Assembly (NCBI RefSeq): GCF_000182645.1
Contig: NZ_ACQA01000002.1
Coordinates: forward strand, 1,297,001 to 1,361,000
DNA length: 64,000 nucleotides
DNA from: Brucella intermedia LMG 3301
GTDB taxonomy: Bacteria; Pseudomonadota; Alphaproteobacteria; Rhizobiales; Rhizobiaceae
Direction: 5' to 3'
Below are positions 8,281 through 17,222 of the stretch, in pieces. The translations under genes were made by a program, and so were the position numbers. Within the stretch, counting starts at the first letter, position 1; each line of letters begins with the position of its first letter. Below the pieces are notes generated by a model, which was not told where the DNA came from, searched no databases, and saw nothing but the letters and a program-made list of their open reading frames with translations.

Positions 8281-9468
8281 ATGGCCAGTTTCGATCCCTT
8301 CAACGCCATCATTGCAAAAGCTGAAAAGCCGCCCGTTCACGCATTGGAAGGGCCGCTTGAAGGCGAACGGCTCGCCGTAAAAGACATTTATGACGTTGCC
8401 GGAATGGTGACGGGATGCGGCAATCCGCAGATCGAGGCCGAATCACCGCGCGCCGAAAGATCGGCTCCGGTGGTGGAAAGGCTGCTCGCCGCCGGGGCGG
8501 AATTTGTCGGTAAGGCACAGACCGACGAACTTGCCTTTTCCCTGATGGGGCAGAATTCGCATTTCCCCTATCCGATCAATCCGGCAGCGCCGGACCGCGT
8601 TACCGGCGGCTCATCCTCCGGCTCGGCGGCGGCCGTTGCAGGCAAGCTCGCCGACATTGCGCTCGGTTCGGATACGGGCGGCTCCATTCGCGCTCCTGCA
8701 AGCTTCTGCGGTCTGGTGGGCTTGCGCAGCACCCATGGCCGCATTCCGCTCCAGGGCATCATGCCGCTTGCGCCCTCGCTCGATACAATCGGATGGTTTG
8801 CGCGCGACATAGAGCTTTATGACCGGGTTGGCGCCATCCTGCTTGGCGACGACGCCCGAGAGTTCAATCTGACGAAGCTTCTTTATATGCCGGTTCTCGA
8901 ACAGCTTTTGCTGGGCGAGGCCGAAACGGATGCCTATCGCGCCATGTTTGCCGAAGTGCGCCCGCACTTCACGGGCCTCAAGGCGGCAAGCCAGCCGACG
9001 CTTTCAATAGATGAACTCTATCTGGTCTTCCGTCACATTCAGGGTGCGGAAGCCTGGGCGACGCATGGTGGCTGGATTTCGTCGGGTGATCGCAAGCTCG
9101 GCCCCGGCGTCGCGGACCGTTTTGCCTTCGGCGCGGAAATCGCCGCAGATCTCGTTGCCAGCCAGCGCCTGCGCCGGGCGCAATTCACGCAGGAACTTGA
9201 AAAGATCATCGGGAACGACGCCGTGCTGGCGCTGCCGACCGTACCGGGTGCGGCTCCGCTCGCAAAAGAACCTTTCGAAACCTTGCAGGCCTATCGCGAG
9301 CAGGCATTGCGCCTGCTGTGCCTTTCGGTGCTTTCCGGCCTGCCGCAAATCACATTACCCCTGGGGCAGGTGCAGAGCGCACCTTTCGGCATTTCTTTCA
9401 TCGGACCACGCGGCAGCGACCGGGCGCTGATCGCGCTGGCCAGAAACATCATCGGGAAGCGGGGCTAG
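8281..9468 (+). CDS. Amidase signature family protein
   Basis: A 395-residue member of the amidase signature family. The Lys-cisSer-Ser triad is recognisable: K34 in AVKDIYD, serines 111-113 in GGSSSGSAAAVAG, and S135 in SDTGGSIRAPASFCG. These enzymes hydrolyse carboxamides in the cytosol; the length is close to the shorter family members and the natural substrate cannot be predicted. No GatB partner is nearby and the C-terminus is short, so it is unlikely to be GatA. A LysR regulator follows 3 bp later on the same strand. The ribosome site before ATG 8281 is poor. It diverges from the decarboxylase leader. Confidence 0.85.
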   Translation: MASFDPFNAIIAKAEKPPVHALEGPLEGERLAVKDIYDVAGMVTGCGNPQIEAESPRAERSAPVVERLLAAGAEFVGKAQTDELAFSLMGQNSHFPYPINPAAPDRVTGGSSSGSAAAVAGKLADIALGSDTGGSIRAPASFCGLVGLRSTHGRIPLQGIMPLAPSLDTIGWFARDIELYDRVGAILLGDDAREFNLTKLLYMPVLEQLLLGEAETDAYRAMFAEVRPHFTGLKAASQPTLSIDELYLVFRHIQGAEAWATHGGWISSGDRKLGPGVADRFAFGAEIAADLVASQRLRRAQFTQELEKIIGNDAVLALPTVPGAAPLAKEPFETLQAYREQALRLLCLSVLSGLPQITLPLGQVQSAPFGISFIGPRGSDRALIALARNIIGKRG

Positions 9469-9471
9469 ACC

Positions 9472-10386
9472 ATGGACACCCTCACACGTATGCGCGCCTT
9501 CATCGACGTGGTCGAGGCGGAAGGATTTTCCGCCGCAGCGCGAAAAATCGGGCGTTCCAAGGCACTCCTTTCCAAATATGTGCGCGAACTGGAAGACGAG
9601 CTTGGAGCGCGTCTTCTCAACCGCACCACGCGGCAATTCTCGCTGACGGAAGCGGGGCACACCTATTATCACCGGGCGGTCGAAATCATCCGCGAGATCG
9701 ACGCGCTGCAGGATGCCGTCAGCGAAACCAGTTCCGATGCGCGCGGACGCATCAAGCTGTCGGCCCCGCGTACCTTCGCCGATGCCGTCATCGGCCAGTC
9801 CCTGATCGATTTCTGCCTCGCCCATCCCGAAATCGTGCTCGACGTGCGGCTGGATGACCGGTTTGTCGATCTGGTGGAAGAAGGCTTCGACCTTGCGATC
9901 CGCATCACGCGCTTGCAGGACTCTTCCCTCATCGCAAAGCGATTGTCGCCGTTCCACTCCGTCCTGTGCGGCGCGCCGGAACTCATTGCCCGTGTCGGCA
10001 AACCGGAGCGCCCCGAAGACCTGGCCGACCGGCCCTGCATCATCGACACCAATGCGCGCTCGCGCAACAACTGGCATTTCCGCAATACGGATGGATCGAT
10101 GATGACGGTTCCCGTCAACGGCCCGATTGAAGTGAACAGCCCCGTCGCCACAAAGAACGCCGCACTCGCCGGTCTGGGCTTTTCCATGCTGCCCGCCTTC
10201 ATCGCCGAAGAAGAAATCGAGCGCGGCAGGCTGGTCTCCTGTCTGGACGAATTTATCGTGAAGGATGGCGGCATCTACGCTGTTTATCCGCATCGGCGCT
10301 ATTTGCCGGCAAAAATCCGGGCGCTGGTCGATTTTCTGACCCAATGGTTCAAGGACAGGGAAAACAACTCCAGGGAAATGCAGTAA
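9472..10386 (+). CDS. LysR family transcriptional regulator
   Basis: The 304-residue protein has the LysR layout: an N-terminal winged helix-turn-helix (MRAFIDVVEAEGFSAAARKI ... KALLSKYVRELEDELGARLL), a linker helix, and a two-lobed effector-binding domain (RGRIKLSAPRTFADAVIG near residue 90 onward). The sequence near NRTTRQFSLTEAG is typical. It follows the amidase gene with a 3-bp gap on the same strand and is probably cotranscribed, unlike the common divergent LysR arrangement. Targets and inducer are unknown; amidase control is only a guess from proximity. Confidence 0.9.
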   Translation: MDTLTRMRAFIDVVEAEGFSAAARKIGRSKALLSKYVRELEDELGARLLNRTTRQFSLTEAGHTYYHRAVEIIREIDALQDAVSETSSDARGRIKLSAPRTFADAVIGQSLIDFCLAHPEIVLDVRLDDRFVDLVEEGFDLAIRITRLQDSSLIAKRLSPFHSVLCGAPELIARVGKPERPEDLADRPCIIDTNARSRNNWHFRNTDGSMMTVPVNGPIEVNSPVATKNAALAGLGFSMLPAFIAEEEIERGRLVSCLDEFIVKDGGIYAVYPHRRYLPAKIRALVDFLTQWFKDRENNSREMQ

Positions 10387-10494
10387 AGCATTCCTGTCTG
10401 CCTTCTCCCGAACCCGGTCAAACTTTCGGGAAACATGCTCTGGATTTTCCAGAGACGTCGCACTTTCGCCGCCTTCGGGCATAAGCGTGTTCTA

Positions 10495-11199
10495 ATGGAA
10501 TTTTCGATGGTGGTTTCATCCTTGTTCAAGCGCGGTTTCATCCGGCCTGCAGCAATCGCGTTGCTGGCGGGCTGTTTGCCCACGGTTGCACTTGCCCACC
10601 CGCATGTCTTCGCCGAGGCGCGGCTGGAACTCTCAATATCGCCCGACGGCACGGTGCAGCAGCTTGCCCATGTCTGGCGCTTTGACGACGTTTTTTCCTC
10701 CACCGTCCTCATGGAATTCGACAAGAATGGCGATCTCAAGCTCGACAAACAGGAGTTGATCGACCTTGGCCATGTCATCAATGGCTCCATTGCCGAATTC
10801 AAATATTTCCAGACTGTTCTGGACAATGGCAAGGATGTGAAAATGGCAAGGCCGACCGATCTTGCCGCTGATTTCACGGACAATCGCCTGCTCATCATCT
10901 TCACCAGCAAGCCCGAAAAACCGTTGAAGCTTGCCGCGGGTCACAAGATCAGCTTCGGCGTCTATGACCCGACCTTCTATACCGCCATCGATTACATGAA
11001 TGACAGCGACCTGATCGTGAAGGGCCTGCCCGCAGGCTGCACATCCAAGGTTGTCCGTCCTGATCCAGACGAGGCGCTTGCCCAGAACCAGGCGACACTG
11101 ACCGATGCCTTTTTCAACGATCCGACAGGCACGGACATGTCGAAGATATTTGCAACCCGTCTCGAGATCGACTGCGAACCGAAAGGAAAGACTGGCTGA
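10495..11199 (+). CDS. DUF1007 family periplasmic protein, partner of NicO transporter
   Basis: A secreted protein with a signal peptide ending near LLAGCLPTVALA|HPHVF; the mature N-terminus begins with His-Pro-His, typical of DUF1007. ATG 10495 and ATG 10507 are both possible; neither has a strong ribosome site. The body contains a calcium-loop-like acidic segment DKNGDLKLDKQEL. The stop overlaps the start of a NicO-type transporter gene (TGATG), so the two are cotranslated; DUF1007 proteins typically sit beside such Ni/Co/Zn transport genes and are thought to aid metal handling in the periplasm. The metal is not known from sequence. Confidence 0.8.
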   Translation: MEFSMVVSSLFKRGFIRPAAIALLAGCLPTVALAHPHVFAEARLELSISPDGTVQQLAHVWRFDDVFSSTVLMEFDKNGDLKLDKQELIDLGHVINGSIAEFKYFQTVLDNGKDVKMARPTDLAADFTDNRLLIIFTSKPEKPLKLAAGHKISFGVYDPTFYTAIDYMNDSDLIVKGLPAGCTSKVVRPDPDEALAQNQATLTDAFFNDPTGTDMSKIFATRLEIDCEPKGKTG

Positions 11200-12302
11200 T
11201 GAGAAAAGCGGCAGCCTTCGTTCTGGCCCTCTGCCTTACGATGATCGTTGCGCAAGCCTATGCGCAGTCCTCGCTCGGTATCGGCGCGAATGAGGTGGCG
11301 ATGAAGCCGACCGGGCCTTTCGCGCATATCATCCTCTGGATGAACGAACAGCAGCGCTCTTTCTATCTCGCCATGACCAACGCTCTGAAAGCCATGCGCG
11401 AAGACCCATGGCAGGCTTCGGTTCTCGTGGGACTTTCCTTCGTTTACGGCATTTTTCATGCGGCGGGGCCGGGCCACGGCAAGGCGGTGATCTCGTCCTA
11501 TATGATCGCCAATGAAACGGCGCTGCGGCGCGGTATCTTCCTTTCGTTCATTTCGTCGCTTTTGCAGGCACTCATGGCGATTGCCGTCGTCGGCCTCGCA
11601 TGGTTCCTGCTGCGCGGCACCGGCATCTCGATGAACCAGACAGCGCGCTACATGGAGATCGCCAGTTTTGCGCTTGTGCTGTTTTTCGGCCTTTGGCTGC
11701 TGGCGCGCAAGCTGCCGCTGCTTTTCAGGAAGCGCGAAGATGCAGGCCCTGGCCCGACCGCATCGCTCTTTGCCGCCGCGCCCGAGCCGGCAATGGCTTC
11801 CGGCCCGGCATGGCAGGGCACGATTTCGCAAGCCACACGCGCGGCTGCGACCGGCAGCGCGGTCAAGCTCAATTACAAGCCCGCAACTACTGCTGCATCG
11901 GATCATATCTTCATCGGCGAAGGGGACGTGTGCGCCGCATGCGGCAATCCCCATATTGCCGATCCTTCGACGCTTGGCGACGATTTCAACTGGAAGACGG
12001 CGTGGTCGGCGATTTTGTCGGTGGGCCTGCGCCCATGCTCGGGCGCGCTGATCGTGCTGACATTTGCGCTTTTGAATGGCTTGATGGTTGGCGGTCTGCT
12101 TTCGGTCTTCGCGATGGCCTTCGGCACGTTCATCACGGTGGCTGTTCTTGCCACGCTGGCCGTCACCGCCAAGAACACGGCGCTGCGCTTTGCGGGCAGC
12201 AAGGCCATGTCGGGTCGCCTGAAGGCGGCAATCGAAGTGGCCGCCGCCCTGTTCATCGCCCTGACCGGTGCGCTGTTGTTGAGCGCTTCGCTGGTGAGTT
12301 AG
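11199..12302 (+). CDS. NicO-type nickel/cobalt transporter (RcnA-like membrane protein)
   Basis: A 367-residue membrane protein with a signal-like first helix and about six to seven membrane spans. The family motif is seen in YGIFHAAGPGHGKAVISSYM (His and the PGHGK histidine are metal ligands in relatives). A loop DVCAACGNPHIADPS contains a Cys-x-x-Cys pair, followed by a second signature SVGLRPCSGALIVLTFALLNG. Members of PF03824 move Ni2+ or Co2+; whether this one imports or exports cannot be told. The start overlaps the DUF1007 stop by one base, so the pair forms an operon. It ends just before a repeat that may act as a terminator. Confidence 0.85.
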   Translation: MRKAAAFVLALCLTMIVAQAYAQSSLGIGANEVAMKPTGPFAHIILWMNEQQRSFYLAMTNALKAMREDPWQASVLVGLSFVYGIFHAAGPGHGKAVISSYMIANETALRRGIFLSFISSLLQALMAIAVVGLAWFLLRGTGISMNQTARYMEIASFALVLFFGLWLLARKLPLLFRKREDAGPGPTASLFAAAPEPAMASGPAWQGTISQATRAAATGSAVKLNYKPATTAASDHIFIGEGDVCAACGNPHIADPSTLGDDFNWKTAWSAILSVGLRPCSGALIVLTFALLNGLMVGGLLSVFAMAFGTFITVAVLATLAVTAKNTALRFAGSKAMSGRLKAAIEVAAALFIALTGALLLSASLVS

Positions 12303-12404
12303 AGCGCGCGTTTCGATCTGAGTGAATCAGATTGGCGCTCTATCTCTTTGTTTTGACGCGCATCTTTTCCGAAAACCGTTTCACACTTTTCGGGATGCGC
12401 TCTA
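12301..12404. repeat. Intergenic palindromic repeat, copy C
   Basis: This relative of the repeat at 5632 starts at the NicO stop: terminal stem AGAGCGC/GCGCTCT, internal stem ATCTGAG..CAGAT, spacer ATCTCTTTGTTTTGACGCGC and the shared end CCGTTTCACACTTTTCGGGA then TGCGCTCTAA. It lies between the ends of two convergent genes, so its stems may help terminate both. Confidence 0.75.
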
Positions 12405-12605
12405 ATCTTTATTTTGCCGCTTCGAGCGCAGCCAGAAAATTGCGAAGAAGCCCAGAACGAAGACAATCGGGAAGATGATCGCCGCGATTTGTGAGCGCTC
12501 GCCCAGCGCCAGCATGATGCTGGGTACGAAATAGGCAAGCACCCCGAAGCCGATCAGGATGACGGCGGCGGCAATTGCCGGATTGCTCTTCTTGCGCTCA
12601 GCCAC
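12402..12605 (-). CDS. Small two-helix membrane protein
   Basis: A 67-residue product read from GTG 12605 (GTG 12611 is also possible). It begins with a charged stretch AERKKSNP, has two hydrophobic helices (AIAAAVILIGFGVLAYFVPS and IAAIIFPIVFVLGFFAIFWL) and a basic tail LRSKRQNKD, suggesting an inner-membrane hairpin with both ends in the cytosol. It overlaps the end of the upstream GNAT gene by 8 bases, so translation is probably coupled. I do not recognise the family and give no function. Confidence 0.6.
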   Translation of the reverse strand: MAERKKSNPAIAAAVILIGFGVLAYFVPSIMLALGERSQIAAIIFPIVFVLGFFAIFWLRSKRQNKD

Positions 12606-13275
12606 GGTCACGAAACTCCTCCAGCTTCTTCTTCTGCTGGCCGTCACTATCAAAGTTTTCCGGTGCAAGCCATGCCTGATAGGCTTTCTTCAAGGCAGGC
12701 CATTCGCTGTCGAGAATGGAAAACCATGCCGTATCGCGGTTTCGGCCCTTGGCCACCATATGCTGGCGGAATACACCCTCGAACTGAAACCCGAAACGCT
12801 CGGCGGCACGCTTGGAAGGCCCATTTTCATTGTGGCACTTCCATTCGTAGCGGCGATAGCCAAGCTCATCGAAAATATACTGCATGAACAGGAACTGCGC
12901 TTCCGTGGCGGCGGGTTTCCGCGAAATCTGCGGCCCCCAATAGATGCTGCCGATCTCGATGACGCCATGGACGGGATCTATGCGCATCAGCGCCTGCCGC
13001 CCCGCCACCTTGCCGCTCGCCTTGTCGATGACGGCGAAAAACAGCGGATCGTCGCTTTTGGACGCTTTTTCCAGCCAAGGCTCGAATTCTTCGCGCGTTG
13101 CAGGCGGAAACTCGAACAGCCAGGTAAAGCGCCGGTCCGCATCCTCCACCGAGGAAGCGGCAAACAGTTCGTCACCATGCTTCCCGGGGTTCAGCGGTTC
13201 CAGCCGCACATAGCGGCCTTCAAGCACTTTGCGTTCCGGCTGTGGACGCGGCGTCCAGTTCTGCAAATCAGTCAT
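12598..13275 (-). CDS. GNAT family N-acetyltransferase (RimJ/RimL-like)
   Basis: Starting at ATG 13275, which has GGGAG about 8 bases upstream, the product has 225 residues. The order of segments matches the RimJ/RimL branch: RYVRLEPLNP at the start, FFAVIDKASGKVAGRQALMR, then IEIGSIYWGPQISRKPAATE and the C-terminal CHNENGPSKRAAERFGFQFE, where the acetyl-CoA-binding helix ends in the G-F-x-x-E-G-x-x-R motif. It probably acetylates an amino group on a protein or small molecule in the cytosol. The tail overlaps a small membrane protein gene. The specific acceptor is unknown. Confidence 0.85.
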   Translation of the reverse strand: MTDLQNWTPRPQPERKVLEGRYVRLEPLNPGKHGDELFAASSVEDADRRFTWLFEFPPATREEFEPWLEKASKSDDPLFFAVIDKASGKVAGRQALMRIDPVHGVIEIGSIYWGPQISRKPAATEAQFLFMQYIFDELGYRRYEWKCHNENGPSKRAAERFGFQFEGVFRQHMVAKGRNRDTAWFSILDSEWPALKKAYQAWLAPENFDSDGQQKKKLEEFRDRG

Positions 13276-13345
13276 GCCAATTCTCCCATTCGACCGGACA
13301 GGAGCATAAAAGAAGCGGGACGAAAACCGGATTATTGTTTCCGTG

Positions 13346-14425
13346 TCATTTTTCCCGAATGGCCGCACGATCAACCGAAACGGCCTTCACCAGCGCCACC
13401 ACTTCGTTACCGGCGCGCAATGCCAGTTCGTCGACCGAGCGTCGCGTCAGCCGCGCAACCAGATGACGCCCCCGGAAGTCGAGCGCGACATAGGCGTTGG
13501 GACCGCCATCCATCGTGATTGCCGTGACCCTCACCGGCAGCACGTTGCGGATGCTGATCGCTTCAGGCGCCTTGCGGGCAATGGAAACATCGCGCGCACG
13601 CACGCGCAGCCGCACATGCATATCCAGTTTCAGCCCCGCATCGCTGAGCTGAAACGATGCGCCACCAAGATCGATCTCCGCCAGCTTGTAATGCTCGTCA
13701 TAGGACGAAACCGTCCCTTCCAGCAGCACGCCGCCGCCCTCGCCCTCGGCGTCGATCAGCGGAAACACATCCGCCGCCGCACCGCTTGCCGTCACCCGGC
13801 CAGCGGACAGGAGCACGATCTGGTCGGCAAGCCGCGCCACCTCGTCGATCTCATGGCTTACATAGACGATCGGCACATGGCTTTCATCACGAAGACGTTC
13901 GATAAAGGGGAGGATTTCCTGTCGTCGCGCATGGTCGAGCGAGGAAAGCGGCTCGTCCAGCAGCAGGAGCGCCGGATCGGACAGAAGCGCGCGACCGATG
14001 GCGACACGCTGGCGTTCGCCGCCCGAAAGCGTCGATGGCCGCCTGTCGAGAAGATGGCCAATGCCAAGCAGCACCACCACTTCGTCAAAGCTGCGCGTCG
14101 CCTGCCTGCGGCCTGCCCAGCGCGCGTAAGTCAGGTTGCGCTTGACGCTCATATGCGGAAAAAGCCGCGCCTCCTGAAACACATAGCCGATGCGGCGCTT
14201 TTCCGGCGGCAGGTTTATGCCTCGTTCGGCATCGAACAGCGTGAAGTCGCCCACGGCGATACGTCCACTTTCGGGGCGAAGCGTTCCGGCAATCATTTTC
14301 AGGAGCGTCGTCTTGCCCGCACCGGAGTGGCCGAACAAAGCGGTCACGCCCCAATCGGCCGCGAAATCGGCTTCCACAATGAACTTGCCGTTGCGGCCAT
14401 TAATCGAAACAGCTAGCCCGCTCAT
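13346..14425 (-). CDS. modC: Molybdate ABC transporter, ATP-binding protein ModC
   Basis: The 359-residue protein begins at ATG 14425, overlapping modB by 4 bases (ATGA). The ATPase domain has Walker A GHSGAGKTTLLK, the signature LSGGERQRVAIGRALL, Walker B LLLLDEPLSSLD and the switch histidine in YVSHEIDEV. The C-terminal part (from about residue 290) is a molybdate/tungstate-binding TOBE (MOP) domain, typical of ModC. It powers uptake of molybdate with ModB and ModA, whose genes lie directly upstream. Order modA-modB-modC on the minus strand is the usual one. Confidence 0.95.
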   Translation of the reverse strand: MSGLAVSINGRNGKFIVEADFAADWGVTALFGHSGAGKTTLLKMIAGTLRPESGRIAVGDFTLFDAERGINLPPEKRRIGYVFQEARLFPHMSVKRNLTYARWAGRRQATRSFDEVVVLLGIGHLLDRRPSTLSGGERQRVAIGRALLSDPALLLLDEPLSSLDHARRQEILPFIERLRDESHVPIVYVSHEIDEVARLADQIVLLSAGRVTASGAAADVFPLIDAEGEGGGVLLEGTVSSYDEHYKLAEIDLGGASFQLSDAGLKLDMHVRLRVRARDVSIARKAPEAISIRNVLPVRVTAITMDGGPNAYVALDFRGRHLVARLTRRSVDELALRAGNEVVALVKAVSVDRAAIREK

Positions 14426-15105
14426 TTCGTTGCTCCCGCAAGCCTGCGCTGCAACCATTCGGACAGCACCACGGCAACCACTGAAATGGCAGCAGATATC
14501 GCAATCAGACGGAATGCTTCCGCGTCACCGGACGGGGTCTGCATCAGGGCATAGATGGCAAGCGAAAGGGTCTGCGTCTCGCCCGGAATGTTGGACACGA
14601 AAGTGATCGTGGCGCCAAACTCGCCCAGCGCCTTGGCAAAGCCAAGCACGGCGCCTGCGAGCACCCCGGGTAGAAGCGGCGGCAGAATGACGGTGAAAAA
14701 GGCGGTGAAGCGGCTGGCGCCAAGCGTGCGGGCAGCTTCCTCCAGCCCGCGGTCAAGCCCTTCTATCGAAAGCCTGATCGGACGGACGAGCAACGGAAAC
14801 GCCATCACACCGGCGGCAAGGGCGGCACCCGTCCAGCGAAAGGAAAAGGAAAGGCCGAACCATTCCTGCAAGGGAGCACCAAGCGCCCCCCGCGCGCCAA
14901 ACAGGATCAAAAGCAGATAGCCTGTCACCACCGGGGGCAGAACCAGCGGCATGGTGACAATGGCCTGCGCCAGAGACTTGCCCGGAAAATTGAACCGGGC
15001 AAGAATCCACGCGACCACAAAAGCAACCGGCAGAGCGACAATGATGGCTATTCCGGCAACCCGGAGCGACAGAGACACAATCTGCCAGACATTACTCTCA
15101 ATCAT
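14422..15105 (-). CDS. modB: Molybdate ABC transporter, permease ModB
   Basis: A 227-residue inner-membrane permease with about five helices. The EAA loop that docks on ModC is clear: EEAARTLGASRFTAFFTVILP near residue 142. The N-terminal helix VSLRVAGIAIIVALPVAFVVAWILARF and the LVLPPVVTGYLLLILFG segment fit ModB. The start is 13 bases after the modA stop and the stop overlaps modC by 4 bases. It forms the channel of the molybdate importer. Confidence 0.95.
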   Translation of the reverse strand: MIESNVWQIVSLSLRVAGIAIIVALPVAFVVAWILARFNFPGKSLAQAIVTMPLVLPPVVTGYLLLILFGARGALGAPLQEWFGLSFSFRWTGAALAAGVMAFPLLVRPIRLSIEGLDRGLEEAARTLGASRFTAFFTVILPPLLPGVLAGAVLGFAKALGEFGATITFVSNIPGETQTLSLAIYALMQTPSGDAEAFRLIAISAAISVVAVVLSEWLQRRLAGATK

Positions 15106-15118
15106 TTTTGGCGATCAT

Positions 15119-15874
15119 TTATTCAGCAGCCTCCGACGCGCCTACGAACCCCTTGTCCTTGATGATCGCCTGACCGGCATCGCTTTCAAGGAAAGCGAGG
15201 AAAGCCCTGGCGGCGTCGGTTTCGTTTTTCGCTACAAGCGCCGCGGGGTAGAGGATCGGCGCGTGGCTGTCAGCCGGGAACCGATAGGCTTCGACCAGTC
15301 CGGGTGCCGCCGCACGGTCCGATGCATAGACGATGGCCGCCCCGACTTCGCCCCGGCTGACATATTGCAGCGCAACGCGCACATTCTCGGCGAAGACCGC
15401 GTTCTTTTCGACATCCTTCCAGATATCGAGCTTTTCCAGCGCTGCCTTGCCGTATTTGCCCGCCGGGACATTCGATGGGTCGCCCATGGCGAAACGACCA
15501 CCGCTCAAAAGCTCCTTGGCCTCGCCCTTGGGCGTGTCCTTCTGCGTTGCGATCACCAGCGCATTGCCCGCGATCACCTTGCGCGAAGCCTTGTCGATGG
15601 CACCAGCCTTTTCGACATAATCCATCCAGTCGAGATCGGCGGAGATGAAAATCTGCGCCGGAGCGCCCTGCTCGATCTGCTTGGCCAGAACCGACGAAGA
15701 AGCAAAGGACGCGACCACTTCGGTGCCGTCCCGAGCCTTCATCTGCCTGGCGGCTTCCTCGATAACGTCTTTCATGCTGGCAGCCGCGAAAACGGTCACC
15801 TTTTCGGCAGCATGAGCAACCGAGGCGGCACCAGCAGCAACAGTGATGAGAAATGCGGCGATCAGTTTCTTCAC
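15119..15874 (-). CDS. modA: Molybdate-binding periplasmic protein ModA
   Basis: Translation likely starts at GTG 15874, with GGAGGATATTC just upstream; a much longer frame exists but has no signal of coding. The 251-residue precursor has a signal peptide (KKLIAAFLITVAAGAASVAHA) and a mature N-terminus AEKVTVFAAASMKDVIEEAA, the oxyanion-binding segment typical of ModA. A second ligand motif GNALVIAT and FASSSVLAKQI follow. It captures molybdate or tungstate in the periplasm and delivers it to ModBC. Confidence 0.95.
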   Translation of the reverse strand: MKKLIAAFLITVAAGAASVAHAAEKVTVFAAASMKDVIEEAARQMKARDGTEVVASFASSSVLAKQIEQGAPAQIFISADLDWMDYVEKAGAIDKASRKVIAGNALVIATQKDTPKGEAKELLSGGRFAMGDPSNVPAGKYGKAALEKLDIWKDVEKNAVFAENVRVALQYVSRGEVGAAIVYASDRAAAPGLVEAYRFPADSHAPILYPAALVAKNETDAARAFLAFLESDAGQAIIKDKGFVGASEAAE

Positions 15875-16173
15875 GAATATCCTCCATATCACCTGCAACA
15901 GTAGGCAAACCATCATCCGCCGGAGAACCGGCGCTGTTTCTGTTCGGACATGGGAAATTTCCATGCCCTGACTTGCGATGATGGGTGTGATGGAGGCAAA
16001 CGCGACCCGGATGCCGTCAAACCCTTGATGCACGGGCGTCCATGCAAAAGCCGCCCAAAATTCCGTAACGAATTCAGATCGTTCCGGAACCAGAGCCACC
16101 ATAATGCGGTGAAATCTGTTTGACCAGCCCCATGCGGGCATATGCGGCAATAGATCATTGCCGCAAAATGCCA
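15875..16173. promoter_or_regulatory. modA upstream region
   Basis: The 299 bases between modA and trhO hold no convincing gene. A 10-base perfect palindrome GGAAATTTCC near 15954-15963, framed by CATG on one side and ATG on the other, is the only striking dyad and could be an operator for molybdate control. I looked for the CGTTATAT-type ModE site and did not see one. Confidence 0.3.
16143..16165 (-). terminator. Hairpin after trhO
   Basis: TGCGGCAAT (16143-16151) and ATTGCCGCA (16157-16165) form a perfect 9-bp stem with a 5-nt loop, 9 bases after the trhO stop in the direction of transcription. No long U-run follows. Confidence 0.45.
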
Positions 16174-17091
16174 TCAGCTACCGATGTGTTTATGCGCCCC
16201 GCGCTTCTCGGCAAGCTTTACCTGCTTCTGGCGCTCCGCATAACGGGCGCGATCTTCCGGCGTGCGTTCGTCATAACAACTGGCGCAGGAAACGCCTTCC
16301 TCGAAATACTGCGAAAGCTTGTCTTCCGGCGAAATCGGGCGGCGGCAGGCGCGGCAGAGTTCGACGTCGCTTTCGGCAAGGCCGTGGCCAACGGCCACGC
16401 GCTCATCGAACACGAAGCATTCGCCGTTCCACATGCTTTCTTCACGCGGGACTTCTTCAAGATATTTCAGGATACCGCCCTTGAGATGGAAGACATCCTC
16501 GAAGCCCAGCCCCTTGACGAAGGCTGTCGCCTTTTCGCAGCGAATGCCGCCGGTGCAGAACATGGCGATCTTCTTGCCTTCGAACTTGTCGCGGTTCTGC
16601 TCGACCCATTCGGGAAACTCGCGAAAAGTCTTGGTCTGCGGATCGATCGCTCCTTCAAATGTGCCTATGGCATATTCGTAGTCGTTTCGCGTATCGACCA
16701 CGACAGTGTCTTCATCCGCGATGAGGGCGTTCCAGTCCTGCGGCGCGACGTAGGTGCCCACGCTTTTCAGCGGGTCGATGCCCTCGACGCCCATGGTGAC
16801 GATCTCGCGCTTCAAGCGCACCTTCATGCGATGGAACGGCATTTCGCTGGCATGGGAATATTTGAGTTCGGGCTCTGCCAGGCCGGGAATGGCCGTGATG
16901 TGCTGCACGAGCTTTTCAATCGCCTGGGCTGTGCCCGCAACTGTCCCGTTGATGCCTTCCGCCGCCAGAAGCAGCGTTCCCTTGATGCCATTCGAGCAGC
17001 AAAGCTGAGCCAGCGGCTCGCGCAGGCTCTCATATTGCGGCAGCGGCGCAAAGCAATAAAGGGCGGCAACGGTGAAAGGCAAATTGCTCAT
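16174..17091 (-). CDS. trhO: tRNA uridine(34) hydroxylase, rhodanese-domain protein
   Basis: Read from ATG 17091 the product is 305 residues; an in-frame upstream start at 17124 would add 11. It matches the YceA/TrhO family: an N-terminal domain ([20 protein letters not shown] ... [10 protein letters not shown]), a rhodanese domain with [20 protein letters not shown] and the active-site Cys in [15 protein letters not shown], and a C-terminal Cys-rich tail ([10 protein letters not shown] ... CASCYDERT) that could bind a metal. In relatives it hydroxylates U34 of certain tRNAs with oxygen to start the cmo5U or mo5U pathway in the cytosol. Confidence 0.9.
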   Translation of the reverse strand: MSNLPFTVAALYCFAPLPQYESLREPLAQLCCSNGIKGTLLLAAEGINGTVAGTAQAIEKLVQHITAIPGLAEPELKYSHASEMPFHRMKVRLKREIVTMGVEGIDPLKSVGTYVAPQDWNALIADEDTVVVDTRNDYEYAIGTFEGAIDPQTKTFREFPEWVEQNRDKFEGKKIAMFCTGGIRCEKATAFVKGLGFEDVFHLKGGILKYLEEVPREESMWNGECFVFDERVAVGHGLAESDVELCRACRRPISPEDKLSQYFEEGVSCASCYDERTPEDRARYAERQKQVKLAEKRGAHKHIGS

Positions 17092-17222
17092 CGGTTCTGT
17101 CTTCTTTGAAAATTCACCTCGCAACTAATCCCCGCAAACGGCGAATTCAAGTCAACTTTATCCTCGTGCGTCGAAGTCGCCCCAAAATCGGCCTCGCAGA
17201 TCAATTTTTCGAGGAGCAATAG

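Noticed and set aside
10428..10500. Possible seventh copy of the intergenic repeat before the DUF1007 gene
   Set aside because: Only short fragments (CATGCTCTGG, TTCTAATGG) resemble the family; similarity is too weak to call.
15875..16173. ModE-binding site upstream of modA
   Set aside because: No CGTTATAT-type dyad is visible; only an unrelated GGAAATTTCC palindrome.
15875..16174. Long N-terminal extension of the modA frame to 16174
   Set aside because: A signal peptide with a strong ribosome site starts at 15874; the extension lacks domain features and runs through intergenic DNA.
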